A DNA stretch of 9,833 nt from Treponema sp. (GCA_031269405.1 JAISZE010000052.1:1-9833); one strand, 5' to 3'. Positions 1 through 7,521 are shown, counted from the stretch's first letter. Notes: generated by a model not told the origin, from the letters alone. Made by a program: numbers and translations.

Positions 1-2
1 AA

Positions 3-269
3 GAAGCAAAGACCGGTTACCCCTGCATCAAGCGCTGCGTCATTGAGGGCTGGATCATGAACAAGGATTATTCTCTTGTTCCCGAAGACGCCGTGGTCCT
101 TCATGTGGATACCCGGCCCAAATTCAACTTTACCGTTAATTATGCACCAAAGCCCAGGCTCAAGGTGCTCAAGGAAGCCTTCAAGGCTCAGGATTATAAT
201 GTCCGGGGCCTCAAGGCCGGAGGCGTGCGCCTTGCCTCCAAAGAGGTAAAAAGCGTGGAAGCCAAGTAA
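3..269 (+). CDS. C-terminal fragment of a probable topoisomerase IV/gyrase A-like subunit (5' truncated by window edge)
   Basis: An open frame runs in from the left edge and ends at TAA 267-269, giving 88 residues. An internal ATG lies at 57, but the frame is open upstream of it with sensible residues (TGYPCIKRCVIEGWI), so 57 is very unlikely to be the true start. The tail has a basic 'APKPRLKVLKEAF' stretch followed by 'VRGLKAGGVRLASKEV'. I associate this ending with the C-terminus of spirochaete GyrA/ParC-like topoisomerase subunits, from memory of the family rather than from a catalytic motif, since the DNA-cleaving tyrosine domain would lie outside the window. If correct, the protein is the DNA breakage-reunion subunit of a type IIA topoisomerase acting with a GyrB/ParE partner. 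The next gene begins 19 bases downstream on the same strand, suggesting co-transcription. The reading frame is solid; the name is tentative. Confidence 0.5.
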   Translation, partial: EAKTGYPCIKRCVIEGWIMNKDYSLVPEDAVVLHVDTRPKFNFTVNYAPKPRLKVLKEAFKAQDYNVRGLKAGGVRLASKEVKSVEAK

Positions 270-288
270 GGCGCGGCGGAAGGCTATT

Positions 289-1734
289 ATGAGTATGGAA
301 GAACACATTGAAGAAGGAAACATGTTTGATGCCGCGTCGGGGTTTTCGGTTGAGGAACAGCAGGAGATCCTGGACGAGATAAATGCCCTGGCCCAGAAAC
401 CCCGGATCGCGGCGCAGGGAGAGACCCTGAAAGCCGCGGCAAAGAAACGGGGGCTCCTCTTTCCGGTACTGGTGAACATCGCCGCCCTGCTGCTTCTTGC
501 CTCCGGGTTTTTCCTCCTCCGGTTTTTTCACAGCCGCGAGGATGCGGACATACGGGAAGGTTCCATTGTGCTGGGACTGACGGAGCGGAAGCTCATCCAG
601 GAGATACGCCAGGAAACCAGCAGGCTGATAGGGGAAAAAGAACGGGAGATAAACGACTACCTTGCCAAGCTGGCCGGCGCGGACGCCGAATACCGGGAGC
701 TTGAGGCTTCTGTCGAAAGCCTCACGGAAGAACAGAAGCAGCGGGCCGAATACCTTCTTAGGGTACAGGATGAATACCGCGGCGCCATCACGGGCCTTCA
801 GGAGGAGAGGGCCGCGATCCTGGAAGCGGCCCGGTCACGGGAAACCGAACTCCGCGCCCAGGCCGAAGCAAAGGTGAGGGAACTTTCGTCCAGAATAGAA
901 CAAAGCGCCTCGGAACTCACCGCCGCCCAGGAGGAACTTGGCCGCCTTTCTTCGGAGCAGGAAAGGGCCGCCAAGGCCGAGGGCCAGTTGGGCGCCTGGT
1001 ATCAACAGGTAAACGAGAGCATCAGGGCCGGGGAGCTTGACCACGCGGCCGCCCTTCTTAAGCCGATGAGGGAATTTTTGAACACCCCCTCTCTCCAGGG
1101 TATCCGTTCCCTGGAGAGCAGGAAGCAGGCCCACCTGGCGGCGATTGATTCCCTGGAGCTTATCACCGCCGAAGCCCTGCGGGCACGGGAAGCGGCGAAT
1201 TCTTCCCCTGCCGCTGCGTCAAACGACGGCGCTTCAAGCGATGATGCTGTAAGCACCGCCTCAAGCGATGATGCTGTAAGCGCCGCCGCCGCTTTGTCCG
1301 CTTTAACCGAAGAGGCCGAAGCCCTGCAAAAACAGGTCGGGACCCTGGAGGATACCATCCGGCGGCAAGAGGCGGCTATCGCGGCGCTGAGCGACCAGGA
1401 TTCCGAAACCGGGAAGCTGATCGCAGGCTACGAAGAAAAGATACGCGGCCTGGAGGCCCAGGTTTCGACCCAGCAGCAAACCATGAGCCAGCGGGACGCT
1501 TCCATAACCGGCCTGGAGGCCCAGCTTGACGGGCAGAAAGAGCAGATCGTGGAACAGGACCGGCGCATCGTGGCCCTCCAGGGCCAGGCAGAGACCCTTT
1601 CGAGGACGATCTCAAATAACGAAACGGTCATCGGGGAACTGCGAACCCAGAACGAGACCCTGACCAGGGCTAACGAGGATCTCACCCGGCAGATCGAAAA
1701 CATACGGGAAAGCGCGCGGCAGCTATTGCAGTAA
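289..1734 (+). CDS. Membrane-anchored long coiled-coil protein, function unknown
   Basis: The product has 481 residues and matches no named family that I recognise. Residues 1-50 are soluble and acidic, with a basic KKRG at 52-55. Residues about 56-80 form one strongly hydrophobic transmembrane helix (LFPVLVNIAALLLL and on). By the positive-inside rule the N-terminus should be cytoplasmic and the remaining 400 residues periplasmic. Residues about 95-235 and 338-475 are rich in Glu, Gln, Arg, Ala and Leu with heptad-like spacing, typical of coiled coils. A more globular stretch at 236-300 lies between them, followed by a Ser/Ala/Asp linker (303-336) with two 9-residue repeats. A 'GLEAQ' motif recurs 21 residues apart (388 and 409 regions), exactly three heptads. 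The start at 289 has GGAAGG at 278-283, five bases upstream; ATG 295 is a less well-spaced alternative. It follows the topoisomerase-like gene by 19 bases. A structural or envelope-spanning role is conceivable but unproven. Confidence 0.85.
   Translation: MSMEEHIEEGNMFDAASGFSVEEQQEILDEINALAQKPRIAAQGETLKAAAKKRGLLFPVLVNIAALLLLASGFFLLRFFHSREDADIREGSIVLGLTERKLIQEIRQETSRLIGEKEREINDYLAKLAGADAEYRELEASVESLTEEQKQRAEYLLRVQDEYRGAITGLQEERAAILEAARSRETELRAQAEAKVRELSSRIEQSASELTAAQEELGRLSSEQERAAKAEGQLGAWYQQVNESIRAGELDHAAALLKPMREFLNTPSLQGIRSLESRKQAHLAAIDSLELITAEALRAREAANSSPAAASNDGASSDDAVSTASSDDAVSAAAALSALTEEAEALQKQVGTLEDTIRRQEAAIAALSDQDSETGKLIAGYEEKIRGLEAQVSTQQQTMSQRDASITGLEAQLDGQKEQIVEQDRRIVALQGQAETLSRTISNNETVIGELRTQNETLTRANEDLTRQIENIRESARQLLQ
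1234..1287 (+). repeat. 27-bp tandem duplication inside the coiled-coil gene
   Basis: Two head-to-tail 27-base units, 1234-1260 and 1261-1287, differ at only one base (A at 1255, G at 1282). They encode SSDDAVSTA and SSDDAVSAA, residues 316-333, in the flexible linker between the two coiled-coil halves. The unit is in frame, so copy-number change would alter linker length without breaking the protein. Confidence 0.95.
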
Positions 1735-1800
1735 GAGGGCGGAATCCCGCGATTTGTCGCAAAAAATCTACAAATTTGTTACGTGTCCGCGGAACCGGGG
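1735..1800. other. Convergent intergenic junction without a clear terminator
   Basis: This 66-base gap lies between two genes that converge on it, the coiled-coil gene and the beta-helix gene. It contains a perfect 10-base palindrome, ACAAATTTGT (1770-1779), and an A6 run at 1761-1766 that would read as U6 on the minus strand downstream of that palindrome. The palindrome is AT-rich and leaves no proper loop, so it is a poor Rho-independent terminator. No other hairpin followed by a U-tract was found for either direction. Confidence 0.5.
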
Positions 1801-4053
1801 TTAAAAAATATCCCTGTATTCACCTCTTTTGTACATACAGGGCCGTTCCCAGGGCTCTGTCAATACCGGCTTTTCCGTCCCCGCCGAATCCCTGAGCATG
1901 TGCCACAGGGAGGGATGGTACCAATGGCCGCTGAAAAACCCGGCATCGTGGCCGATGGTAACCCGGTAGTCATTGAGGAGGCTCAAGATCACGTTGGCAC
2001 TGTTCTCGATGTTGATGAGCGCTTTTCCTTCGGGGGCGGAGGCATCGCCGCCCTTGGTAAACACGGCAATGTTGTCACTGTTCCGGATCAACAGGTCCGG
2101 GCTGTTACACTCGCTCTTTAAACCGTAGATGGCAATGTTCCGGCTGTCTAGAATTTCCATATCGTAATCGGAACGGGAATGTTCAGGGTTACAGGCGTAA
2201 ATTGCAAAGGGCTGATGTGAACCCTGGATGCTCAGGATGCGGTAGTCTTTCCCGCCCTGGGTAATGTCGCACCAAAAGTTGTACCACTTCCCTCCGCCGT
2301 TGCCGCTAACGATGATCCAGGGGCTGTTCCGCTCTTTAGTCATCCAGGTTATCCGGTAACCCGGATCGGCGTAAAAGGCGAAATTCCGCAGTACCGAGCT
2401 GCCGGCGCAGCGCCAATGCAGGGCATACACCTGGGTCATTTCCCGGGAGGTAACGATGCCGCAGTAGGCCAGCACCACCGAGGCCCGGGGAGTATCCGGG
2501 GTATCCAGAGCGGGGACCGGTCCCGGGGATTGGGTAAACCCGCCGCAGGCCTCCTGGGTTACAAGGATCTGCGAAAGGTTCTGGGCAACGCCGATGAGCT
2601 TGGTATCGGCCCGGAGTTTCAGCGGGCCGGTGATGCGGTAATAACCTTTTGGAAGGAAGACATACCCCTGTCCGGCATCATCTATGGCCCTTTGCAGCGC
2701 CGCGGTATCGTCGGTCCGTCCGTCTCCGGCGGCTCCCGCTTTTTTGACGTTATGTTCCAGGAACTCATACCAAAGGGGCAGACGGTAAGAGTGTTTGGAG
2801 AGCAGATCCGCCGGAGGAGCCGCTTCCCCTTCCCCTCCCGAAAGCCAGGTCCGCGAATTAAGGCGCTTCCCTTCCAAGTAAAGAGGAGCCCGGTAGACGC
2901 CGCCCCACATGGGCATGGAATCGATACCGTGGGCGAATTCCTTGAGCCTTGTCCAGCCCCGGGGGTTTCCCGGCGCTTCGGAACCGTCCGGGTTCAGGAT
3001 ACAGTGGGAAGCGTTTTTAAAATAGCAGTTCCGCAGGTAAAGGCTCTCACGGGAACTGACAGCAGCCTGTATCGTGCCGGCGGCAGGTTCTGCGTCAAAT
3101 TCGACGATACAGTCTATCAGGGAAAGCTGTCCCTGTTCCATCAGTTCAAAGCCGCCGCCCAGGGATACCACCGGGGGTTTCGTACTGCCGCTCATGATAT
3201 GGCAGCCCACAAAAGTAATACCCTGTTTTGCCCCGGCTATGATGGCGTGGTTTTTTTGATGATCGAACACAAAGCCCTCTATCACCGAGCCGGGGGTACC
3301 CTTGGAAACATCCATGCCAACCCTGCCGCCAATGATGCGGTTCTGTGAATGGCTGCCCCCGTTGCCCGCGGAACCCCAGATGCCGCAGTAGCCTTCCCCT
3401 GCATTGATGGTGCAGTCCTCTATGGAACAGCCCTGGGCGGCATAAAACTTTACCCCTATGGCGCCGGTATTGCCTTCCCCTATGGTGATGTTAATACCGG
3501 TGATCATATTGCCGATGCTGGCCGGCGCGGTCTGCGCGTAAAGCTCGGAATGTTTTCCGTAATACACATCGATCACCGGCTTTGGCACGTCGGGAAAGGC
3601 AAAACCGGCGGAGGACGGAGCGAGAAAAATTTCTGGCCCCCGGATTGCGCCTCCCTCTTCCCGGCGTTCACCCATCATTACTACCGGGTACATCCTGGGA
3701 GTGACGCGGTATTCCCGGTAAGGGTAATCATCCCACCAGATAAACTGTTGTGCACGGAGCGTGTCGTGTATAAGATACTTCCCCAGGGGAAACCAGCAGA
3801 CCAGTTGATACCGCTGGGCGGTACGGATGGCCTCGTTAAGCGCCCCGGTACAATCGCGCTCTCCCCGGGGATCAGCGGAAAAAGGCGGGGCGGTAACGTC
3901 AAGGACCCCCAGATCCGCATAGGGCTGATCGCCGAAATCCGGGGGCAGCTTAAAGCGCAAGCCCCCGGCGCAGGGTTCTATATCAGGTTCCCGGCTCGGC
4001 GGAGGGGTCCAGTCGTAATAAAGACAAGATCCATAACTTGTTTCTTTTTCCAT
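1801..4053 (-). CDS. Tandem pectate-lyase-3 / GH55-like right-handed beta-helix protein, probably cytoplasmic
   Basis: The product has 750 residues. It carries two copies of the start of a Pectate_lyase_3-type beta-helix. One is around 48-100 (LDVTAPPFSADPRGERDCTGALNEAI, then a 'FPLGKYLI' strand). The second is clearer at 434-490 (VKKAGAAGDGRTDDTAALQRAI, then VFLPKGYYRITGPLKL). Two such modules in one chain are the hallmark of GH55-type exo-beta-1,3-glucanases and relatives, hence the call. Between and after them are repeated short strand-turn runs such as IEDC, FVGCHI, LIDCIV and LRNCYF. The catalytic residue cannot be assigned by eye. There is no signal peptide, and 18 cysteines fit a reducing cytoplasm. 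It is last in the transporter operon, four bases after the permease stop, so it plausibly cleaves the imported oligosaccharide. The substrate and even glucanase activity are inference; a lyase, epimerase-like or binding role remains possible. Confidence 0.75.
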   Translation of the reverse strand: MEKETSYGSCLYYDWTPPPSREPDIEPCAGGLRFKLPPDFGDQPYADLGVLDVTAPPFSADPRGERDCTGALNEAIRTAQRYQLVCWFPLGKYLIHDTLRAQQFIWWDDYPYREYRVTPRMYPVVMMGERREEGGAIRGPEIFLAPSSAGFAFPDVPKPVIDVYYGKHSELYAQTAPASIGNMITGINITIGEGNTGAIGVKFYAAQGCSIEDCTINAGEGYCGIWGSAGNGGSHSQNRIIGGRVGMDVSKGTPGSVIEGFVFDHQKNHAIIAGAKQGITFVGCHIMSGSTKPPVVSLGGGFELMEQGQLSLIDCIVEFDAEPAAGTIQAAVSSRESLYLRNCYFKNASHCILNPDGSEAPGNPRGWTRLKEFAHGIDSMPMWGGVYRAPLYLEGKRLNSRTWLSGGEGEAAPPADLLSKHSYRLPLWYEFLEHNVKKAGAAGDGRTDDTAALQRAIDDAGQGYVFLPKGYYRITGPLKLRADTKLIGVAQNLSQILVTQEACGGFTQSPGPVPALDTPDTPRASVVLAYCGIVTSREMTQVYALHWRCAGSSVLRNFAFYADPGYRITWMTKERNSPWIIVSGNGGGKWYNFWCDITQGGKDYRILSIQGSHQPFAIYACNPEHSRSDYDMEILDSRNIAIYGLKSECNSPDLLIRNSDNIAVFTKGGDASAPEGKALINIENSANVILSLLNDYRVTIGHDAGFFSGHWYHPSLWHMLRDSAGTEKPVLTEPWERPCMYKRGEYRDIF

Positions 4054-4057
4054 AAAA

Positions 4058-4945
4058 TTACTCCTTTACCGAACCTATCAGCACCCCTTTGGCAAAATAC
4101 TTCTGCAGGAAAGGATAGATGCAGAGAATCGGCGCTGTTGAGATAATAATAGTACAGTATTTTATCAGATTTAAAGTCAGGACGTTTTCAAGATCGTCGC
4201 TGAGGGCCGTGGTGTTCACATTGTTAAGGCTGCCGGAAAGCAGAACCTCCCGCAGAAAAAGCTGCAAGGGATATTTGCTCCGGTCCCGGAGGAAGATCAT
4301 GGCGTTGAACCAGGCGTTCCAGTGCTGGACCGCGTAGAAGAGCACCATCACCGCGATGGTCGATTTTGCCACAGGAATGATAACCCTGAACAGTACGGTA
4401 AAATCGTTGGCCCCGTCTATCCGGGCCGCTTCCTCAAGGCTGGCGGGTATCTGGGAAAAAGCGGTTCTGATGATGATCATATTCCAGGTGTTGATCGCCA
4501 CAGGAAGGACAAGGGCCAGCCGGGAGTTGTAGAGGCCCAGGCCCTTGACCACCAGGAAAAAGGGGATGAGCCCGCCGGAAAAATACATCGTAAAAACAAT
4601 GCCTAACGTGAGCGGCCGCCGTATGTAGAGCTGCTTCCGCGAAAGCACATAGGCCCCCAGGCAGCTCATCAGCATGTTAACCGCGACACCGGCGGCTACG
4701 TAAAATCCTGTGTTGAGGTATCCCCTTACCACATGGGGGGTACTGAACACCATCCTGTAACCGGAGATCGAAAAACCCAGGGGATACAGGAGGAGCCCCG
4801 AATGTTTGATCAGCTCCGCGGGCTCGCTGAAAGAGGCGAAGACCACGTACAAGAGGGGATATACAAAGAGCAGGCTCAAAAGGCCCATCAGCGTAACATT
4901 AAACAAATCAAAAAAGAATTCCGGAACGCTCTTTCTAATCTTCAT
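4058..4945 (-). CDS. Carbohydrate ABC transporter permease, YtcP/MalG-like (CUT1 family)
   Basis: This 295-residue inner-membrane permease forms one half of the sugar-conducting channel. The EAA loop that docks with the ATPase is clear at 171-195 (EEAARIDGA, then LFRVIIPVAKS). Hydrophobic helices lie at about 15-37, 80-100, 112-132, 140-160, 193-208 and 262-281, giving the usual six. The short cytoplasmic N-terminus, the sequence after helix 1 (SFSEPAELIKHSG) and the ending (YFAKGVLIGSVKE) match the YtcP group that pairs with LplB-type permeases. It starts nine bases after the LplB-like gene stops. Its ribosome site is weak (AAGG around 4953-4956, overlapping the upstream stop), so translation is probably coupled to that gene. 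The length is normal and nothing is missing. Family assignment is secure; substrate is unknown, with complex polysaccharide-derived oligosaccharides typical of relatives. Confidence 0.93.
   Translation of the reverse strand: MKIRKSVPEFFFDLFNVTLMGLLSLLFVYPLLYVVFASFSEPAELIKHSGLLLYPLGFSISGYRMVFSTPHVVRGYLNTGFYVAAGVAVNMLMSCLGAYVLSRKQLYIRRPLTLGIVFTMYFSGGLIPFFLVVKGLGLYNSRLALVLPVAINTWNMIIIRTAFSQIPASLEEAARIDGANDFTVLFRVIIPVAKSTIAVMVLFYAVQHWNAWFNAMIFLRDRSKYPLQLFLREVLLSGSLNNVNTTALSDDLENVLTLNLIKYCTIIISTAPILCIYPFLQKYFAKGVLIGSVKE
4061..4067 (-). promoter_or_regulatory. Ribosome binding site of the beta-helix gene, embedded in the permease end
   Basis: AAAGGAG on the minus strand lies seven bases before the ATG at 4051-4053. 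It is formed by the last codons (Lys-Glu) of the upstream permease. An in-frame TAA at 4066-4068 closes the reading frame four codons upstream of the ATG. The start is therefore fixed and no N-terminal signal peptide can be hidden further upstream. Confidence 0.85.
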
Positions 4946-4954
4946 AGGCTTACC

Positions 4955-5866
4955 TTACCAGAGACTGTTTTCCGACAGGCTTCTGCTTATCCGGTTGGCG
5001 AGCCAGACAAACAAGAAGTTGACGATTGAGTTAACGGTTCCCACGGCCGTGGAAAAACCATAGTCCGCGTTTAAAAGACCCCGGCGGTAGATAAAGCTGG
5101 AAATAATATCCGCGGTCTCGTATATGGTGGGATTGTAGAGCAGGATGACCTTTTCGTATCCCACGCTCATTATGTTACCGATCCGCATGATAAACAAAAC
5201 CGTGATGGTGGGCATCAGAGAGGGGAGGGTTACGCTCAGCATCTGGCGGAACCGTCCGGCCCCGTCAATGATGGCCGCCTCATACAGGCCGGGATCGATA
5301 CCCGACAAAGCCGCCAAGTAGATGATGCTGCTCCAGCCCATGTGTTGCCAAATATCGGAAACAACAAAAATGGCCCGGAACCGCTCGGGCCGCATAAGAA
5401 ATGTAACCGGCGGAATGCCGAAAAAACCGAGGACCTGGTTTATCACCCCGGCGCTGGAGGTAAAATCCACAATGATGCCGCAGACCACCACCAGGGAGAT
5501 AAAGTGGGGCAGATAGCTGATAGTCTGCACTATTCTTTTGTAAGGCCGGGATCGCAGTTCGTTGATAAGCAAGGCCAGGATCAGGGGGGCCGGGAAACTG
5601 AAGATGATAAGATAGGCGCTTAACAAAAGGGTGTTTCTGATCAGCCGGGGAAACTGGTAGTCGGTAAAAAAACCCGTAAAGTTATCCAGGCCGATCCATT
5701 TGCTCCCCACAATTCCCCGGGCGGGACTGTAATCCTGGAAGGAGATCAGCATGCCGCCCATGGGAAGGTAAAAAAATATTATATAGAACAGGATTACCGG
5801 AAGGGCCATCAGATAGACATACTTATTTTTGACTATGTCTTTTAAGAGTTTTTTAAAAACACCCAT
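4955..5866 (-). CDS. Carbohydrate ABC transporter permease, LplB-like (MalF side, CUT1 family)
   Basis: This 303-residue integral membrane protein is the partner of the YtcP-like permease. The N-terminal helix (about 17-38, YLMALPVILFYIIFFYLPM) is followed by 'ISFQDYSP...WIGLDNF', a signature of the LplB branch. The EAA loop is at 195-220 (YEAAIIDGAGRFRQML, then SVTLPSLMP). Other helices lie at about 78-103, 118-135, 165-188, 218-235 and 273-291. A strong ribosome site, GGGAGGG (5872-5878), sits five bases before ATG 5864-5866, supporting this start. The gene is 18 bases downstream of the binding-protein gene and nine upstream of the second permease, so the three are almost certainly one transcript. 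The protein appears complete. The symbol lplB is not assigned because the transported sugar is unknown. Confidence 0.93.
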   Translation of the reverse strand: MGVFKKLLKDIVKNKYVYLMALPVILFYIIFFYLPMGGMLISFQDYSPARGIVGSKWIGLDNFTGFFTDYQFPRLIRNTLLLSAYLIIFSFPAPLILALLINELRSRPYKRIVQTISYLPHFISLVVVCGIIVDFTSSAGVINQVLGFFGIPPVTFLMRPERFRAIFVVSDIWQHMGWSSIIYLAALSGIDPGLYEAAIIDGAGRFRQMLSVTLPSLMPTITVLFIMRIGNIMSVGYEKVILLYNPTIYETADIISSFIYRRGLLNADYGFSTAVGTVNSIVNFLFVWLANRISRSLSENSLW

Positions 5867-5884
5867 GACGGCCCTCCCGGCGGT

Positions 5885-7495
5885 TTAGCGCCGTTTCATA
5901 AAGCGGTCGTAGGCGGCCTGATACTGGGCAACCGCCGTATCAATCCCCATCTTCTTCATCTCCGCCACATAGTCGCCGAATTTATCCAGGGGAGTCTCGC
6001 CCATAATAAACCGTATGAACATCTCGTTGCGGTACACGTTGGTAACGCTGAGTATCCGGGCCGCTTCTTTTCCCTCATCGGCGGTCAGCGTTACCGGCGG
6101 CACCATCAGGTCGTAGCCCACGCTGTCGGTCCAGGCGATTTTCCCGTCCATCACCTTCTTGTTGATCAGGGTCCCCGGGTTGGCGTAGGCCCCCCACCGG
6201 AGATGGGGACCGGCCTGCATTTTATAGAGGTAAAGGGCGATCTCTGTCGGTACGCTGGGGTTTCTCATCACCAGATCGGTAAACTGGGGCTGGCTGTTCA
6301 CCAGGGTGTAGGTTTCTCCCTCCACCCCAAAGTTGTAGAGCAGGGAACCCTTTTCCGAGTAGGCGTAATCCAGCCACTTGACAGCCAGTGCGGGGTTCTT
6401 GCATTGGGTTGACACCGCCACCTCGCCGGGGCTTATGACCCAGTCCTTGGCGCGGTACCGGATCTTGTCCCCTTTCTTCAACACCGGATAGGGAGCGGTA
6501 ACCCATTCGATACTCTGGCTGCTGAAAAGGTTGTTCATAATATCAATAGACTGGACTCCGGCCCAAACCTGGCCGCTGCTTACCACGGACTGGATACCCC
6601 GTTCATCCCGGGCGGGGAAGTCCTTGTCGATGAGGCCGTCTTTATACCACCCGTTCAGCAGGGCAAGATAATTTTTCAAGTTGTCCTGGATAGGACCATA
6701 TTTGATAGTGTTCCCTTCCCGGTAAAAACCGGGTCCCAGGTTCCAGGCGGAAAGAAAGAGGCCGTTGCCATCCAGGCCGCTGTCTTTGAAGATAACCACC
6801 GGGGCATTAGTGCCGAAGATGAGAGGTATCGAATTTGGATGATTTTTCTTGACGGCCCGGAGTATCTTGTCCCAGTCATCAATGGTTTCCGGCACAGGAA
6901 GCCCCGTTTCGTCCAGCCAGTCCTTACGCATGGTCAGCCCGTACCAGCAGAGGTTCTCCTGGCGGAGGAGGGGATAGATGGCGCCGAGCTTTCCGGAATC
7001 CCCTACGGTTTCCCGGCCCGCCTCGGGGTTCTGTTTCCTGATGGCCTCGTAGTTTGGCGCGTATTTTTCGATAAGATCGTTCAACTGAAGATACACCCCG
7101 TCTTCGATGGCCTTGTCGATACCTCCGGGATAGTCCCGGGCCCCGGCGATAAGATCGGGATACTCGCCGCTGGCGATCATCAGGTTGAACTGTTCGCTCA
7201 CCTGGCCCTGGGCGGGATGGATAAAGTTAATATGGACATTGGTGACCTTTTCCATCTCCTTGTATACCAGACTCCCGTTGTAGTCATCCATCACCCGGGA
7301 CGCCTGCAGGGCTAAAGGTGTCCAATAGGTTAAGGCTGCCTTCTCCTTCAACGGGAACTCGACCACGGTATCCGGGGCGGCGGCGGTTTCTTTCTGGCCG
7401 CCTCCCCCCGCAAAGAGAGGGAAGCCCAGGTACAAAAGCGCCAAAAACAGCAACCCCTGATGGGGGTTGAGTAAGGATTTGATCTTTCTCATCAT
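5885..7495 (-). CDS. Extracellular solute-binding protein, LplA-like (carbohydrate ABC transporter)
   Basis: This 536-residue binding protein captures the sugar outside the inner membrane and delivers it to the two permeases. A basic start (RKIKS) and hydrophobic core (about 14-27) end in FPLFA-GGGG, a likely signal peptidase I site after Ala29. There is no lipobox cysteine, so it should be a soluble periplasmic protein rather than a lipoprotein. The mature protein shows the hallmarks of the large LplA-type binding proteins: 'LTYWTP' near 55, 'MEKVTNVHINFIHP' (81-94) and 'EQFNLMIASGEYPDLI' (101-116). Two ATGs are adjacent in frame (7493-7495 and 7490-7492). GGAGG at 7499-7503 is three bases from the first and six from the second, so translation may begin at the second Met. 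It is the first gene of the transport unit, after a 142-base gap holding a candidate promoter and repeats. The ligand cannot be inferred. Confidence 0.93.
   Translation of the reverse strand: MMRKIKSLLNPHQGLLFLALLYLGFPLFAGGGGQKETAAAPDTVVEFPLKEKAALTYWTPLALQASRVMDDYNGSLVYKEMEKVTNVHINFIHPAQGQVSEQFNLMIASGEYPDLIAGARDYPGGIDKAIEDGVYLQLNDLIEKYAPNYEAIRKQNPEAGRETVGDSGKLGAIYPLLRQENLCWYGLTMRKDWLDETGLPVPETIDDWDKILRAVKKNHPNSIPLIFGTNAPVVIFKDSGLDGNGLFLSAWNLGPGFYREGNTIKYGPIQDNLKNYLALLNGWYKDGLIDKDFPARDERGIQSVVSSGQVWAGVQSIDIMNNLFSSQSIEWVTAPYPVLKKGDKIRYRAKDWVISPGEVAVSTQCKNPALAVKWLDYAYSEKGSLLYNFGVEGETYTLVNSQPQFTDLVMRNPSVPTEIALYLYKMQAGPHLRWGAYANPGTLINKKVMDGKIAWTDSVGYDLMVPPVTLTADEGKEAARILSVTNVYRNEMFIRFIMGETPLDKFGDYVAEMKKMGIDTAVAQYQAAYDRFMKRR
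7443..7469 (-). other. Hairpin plus U5 tract in the first codons of the binding-protein mRNA
   Basis: On the minus strand, CAACCCC (7469-7463), a five-base loop and GGGGTTG (7457-7451) form a perfect 7-bp stem. Three bases later comes T5 (7447-7443). The stem begins 26 bases inside the coding sequence. It resembles a weak attenuator but may simply reflect the codons for NPHQGLL. Confidence 0.3.
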
Positions 7496-7521
7496 ATGCC
7501 TCCAATATTAGAATTTAGTTA

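Noticed and set aside
57..269. Independent 70-residue small protein starting at ATG 57
   Set aside because: The frame is open to the window edge, no ribosome site precedes ATG 57, and the sequence reads as a C-terminal tail of a larger protein.
1002..1358. 118-codon minus-strand frame opposite the coiled-coil gene
   Set aside because: It is Ala/Ser-rich and mirrors the coiled-coil codons of the plus strand, so it is treated as a shadow.
1446..1524. Exact 16-base direct repeat (1446-1461 and 1509-1524) considered as a mobile or recombination site
   Set aside because: It encodes the same GLEAQ motif 21 residues apart, three coiled-coil heptads, so protein periodicity explains it.
1761..1779. 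Possible terminator for the beta-helix gene (palindrome ACAAATTTGT with a U6 run on the minus strand)
   Set aside because: The palindrome is AT-only apart from its outer bases and has no room for a loop, so the hairpin would be very unstable.
2416..4146. Two long plus-strand open frames (2416-3348 and 3349-4146) opposite the beta-helix gene
   Set aside because: Both lie wholly or almost wholly antisense to a 750-codon gene with recognisable motifs and a good ribosome site. Their translations show no family motif and odd composition, so they are stop-poor shadows of a GC-rich gene.
6839..7315. 158-codon plus-strand frame opposite the binding-protein gene
   Set aside because: It is antisense to a well-supported LplA-like coding sequence, has no ribosome site of note and no recognisable domain.
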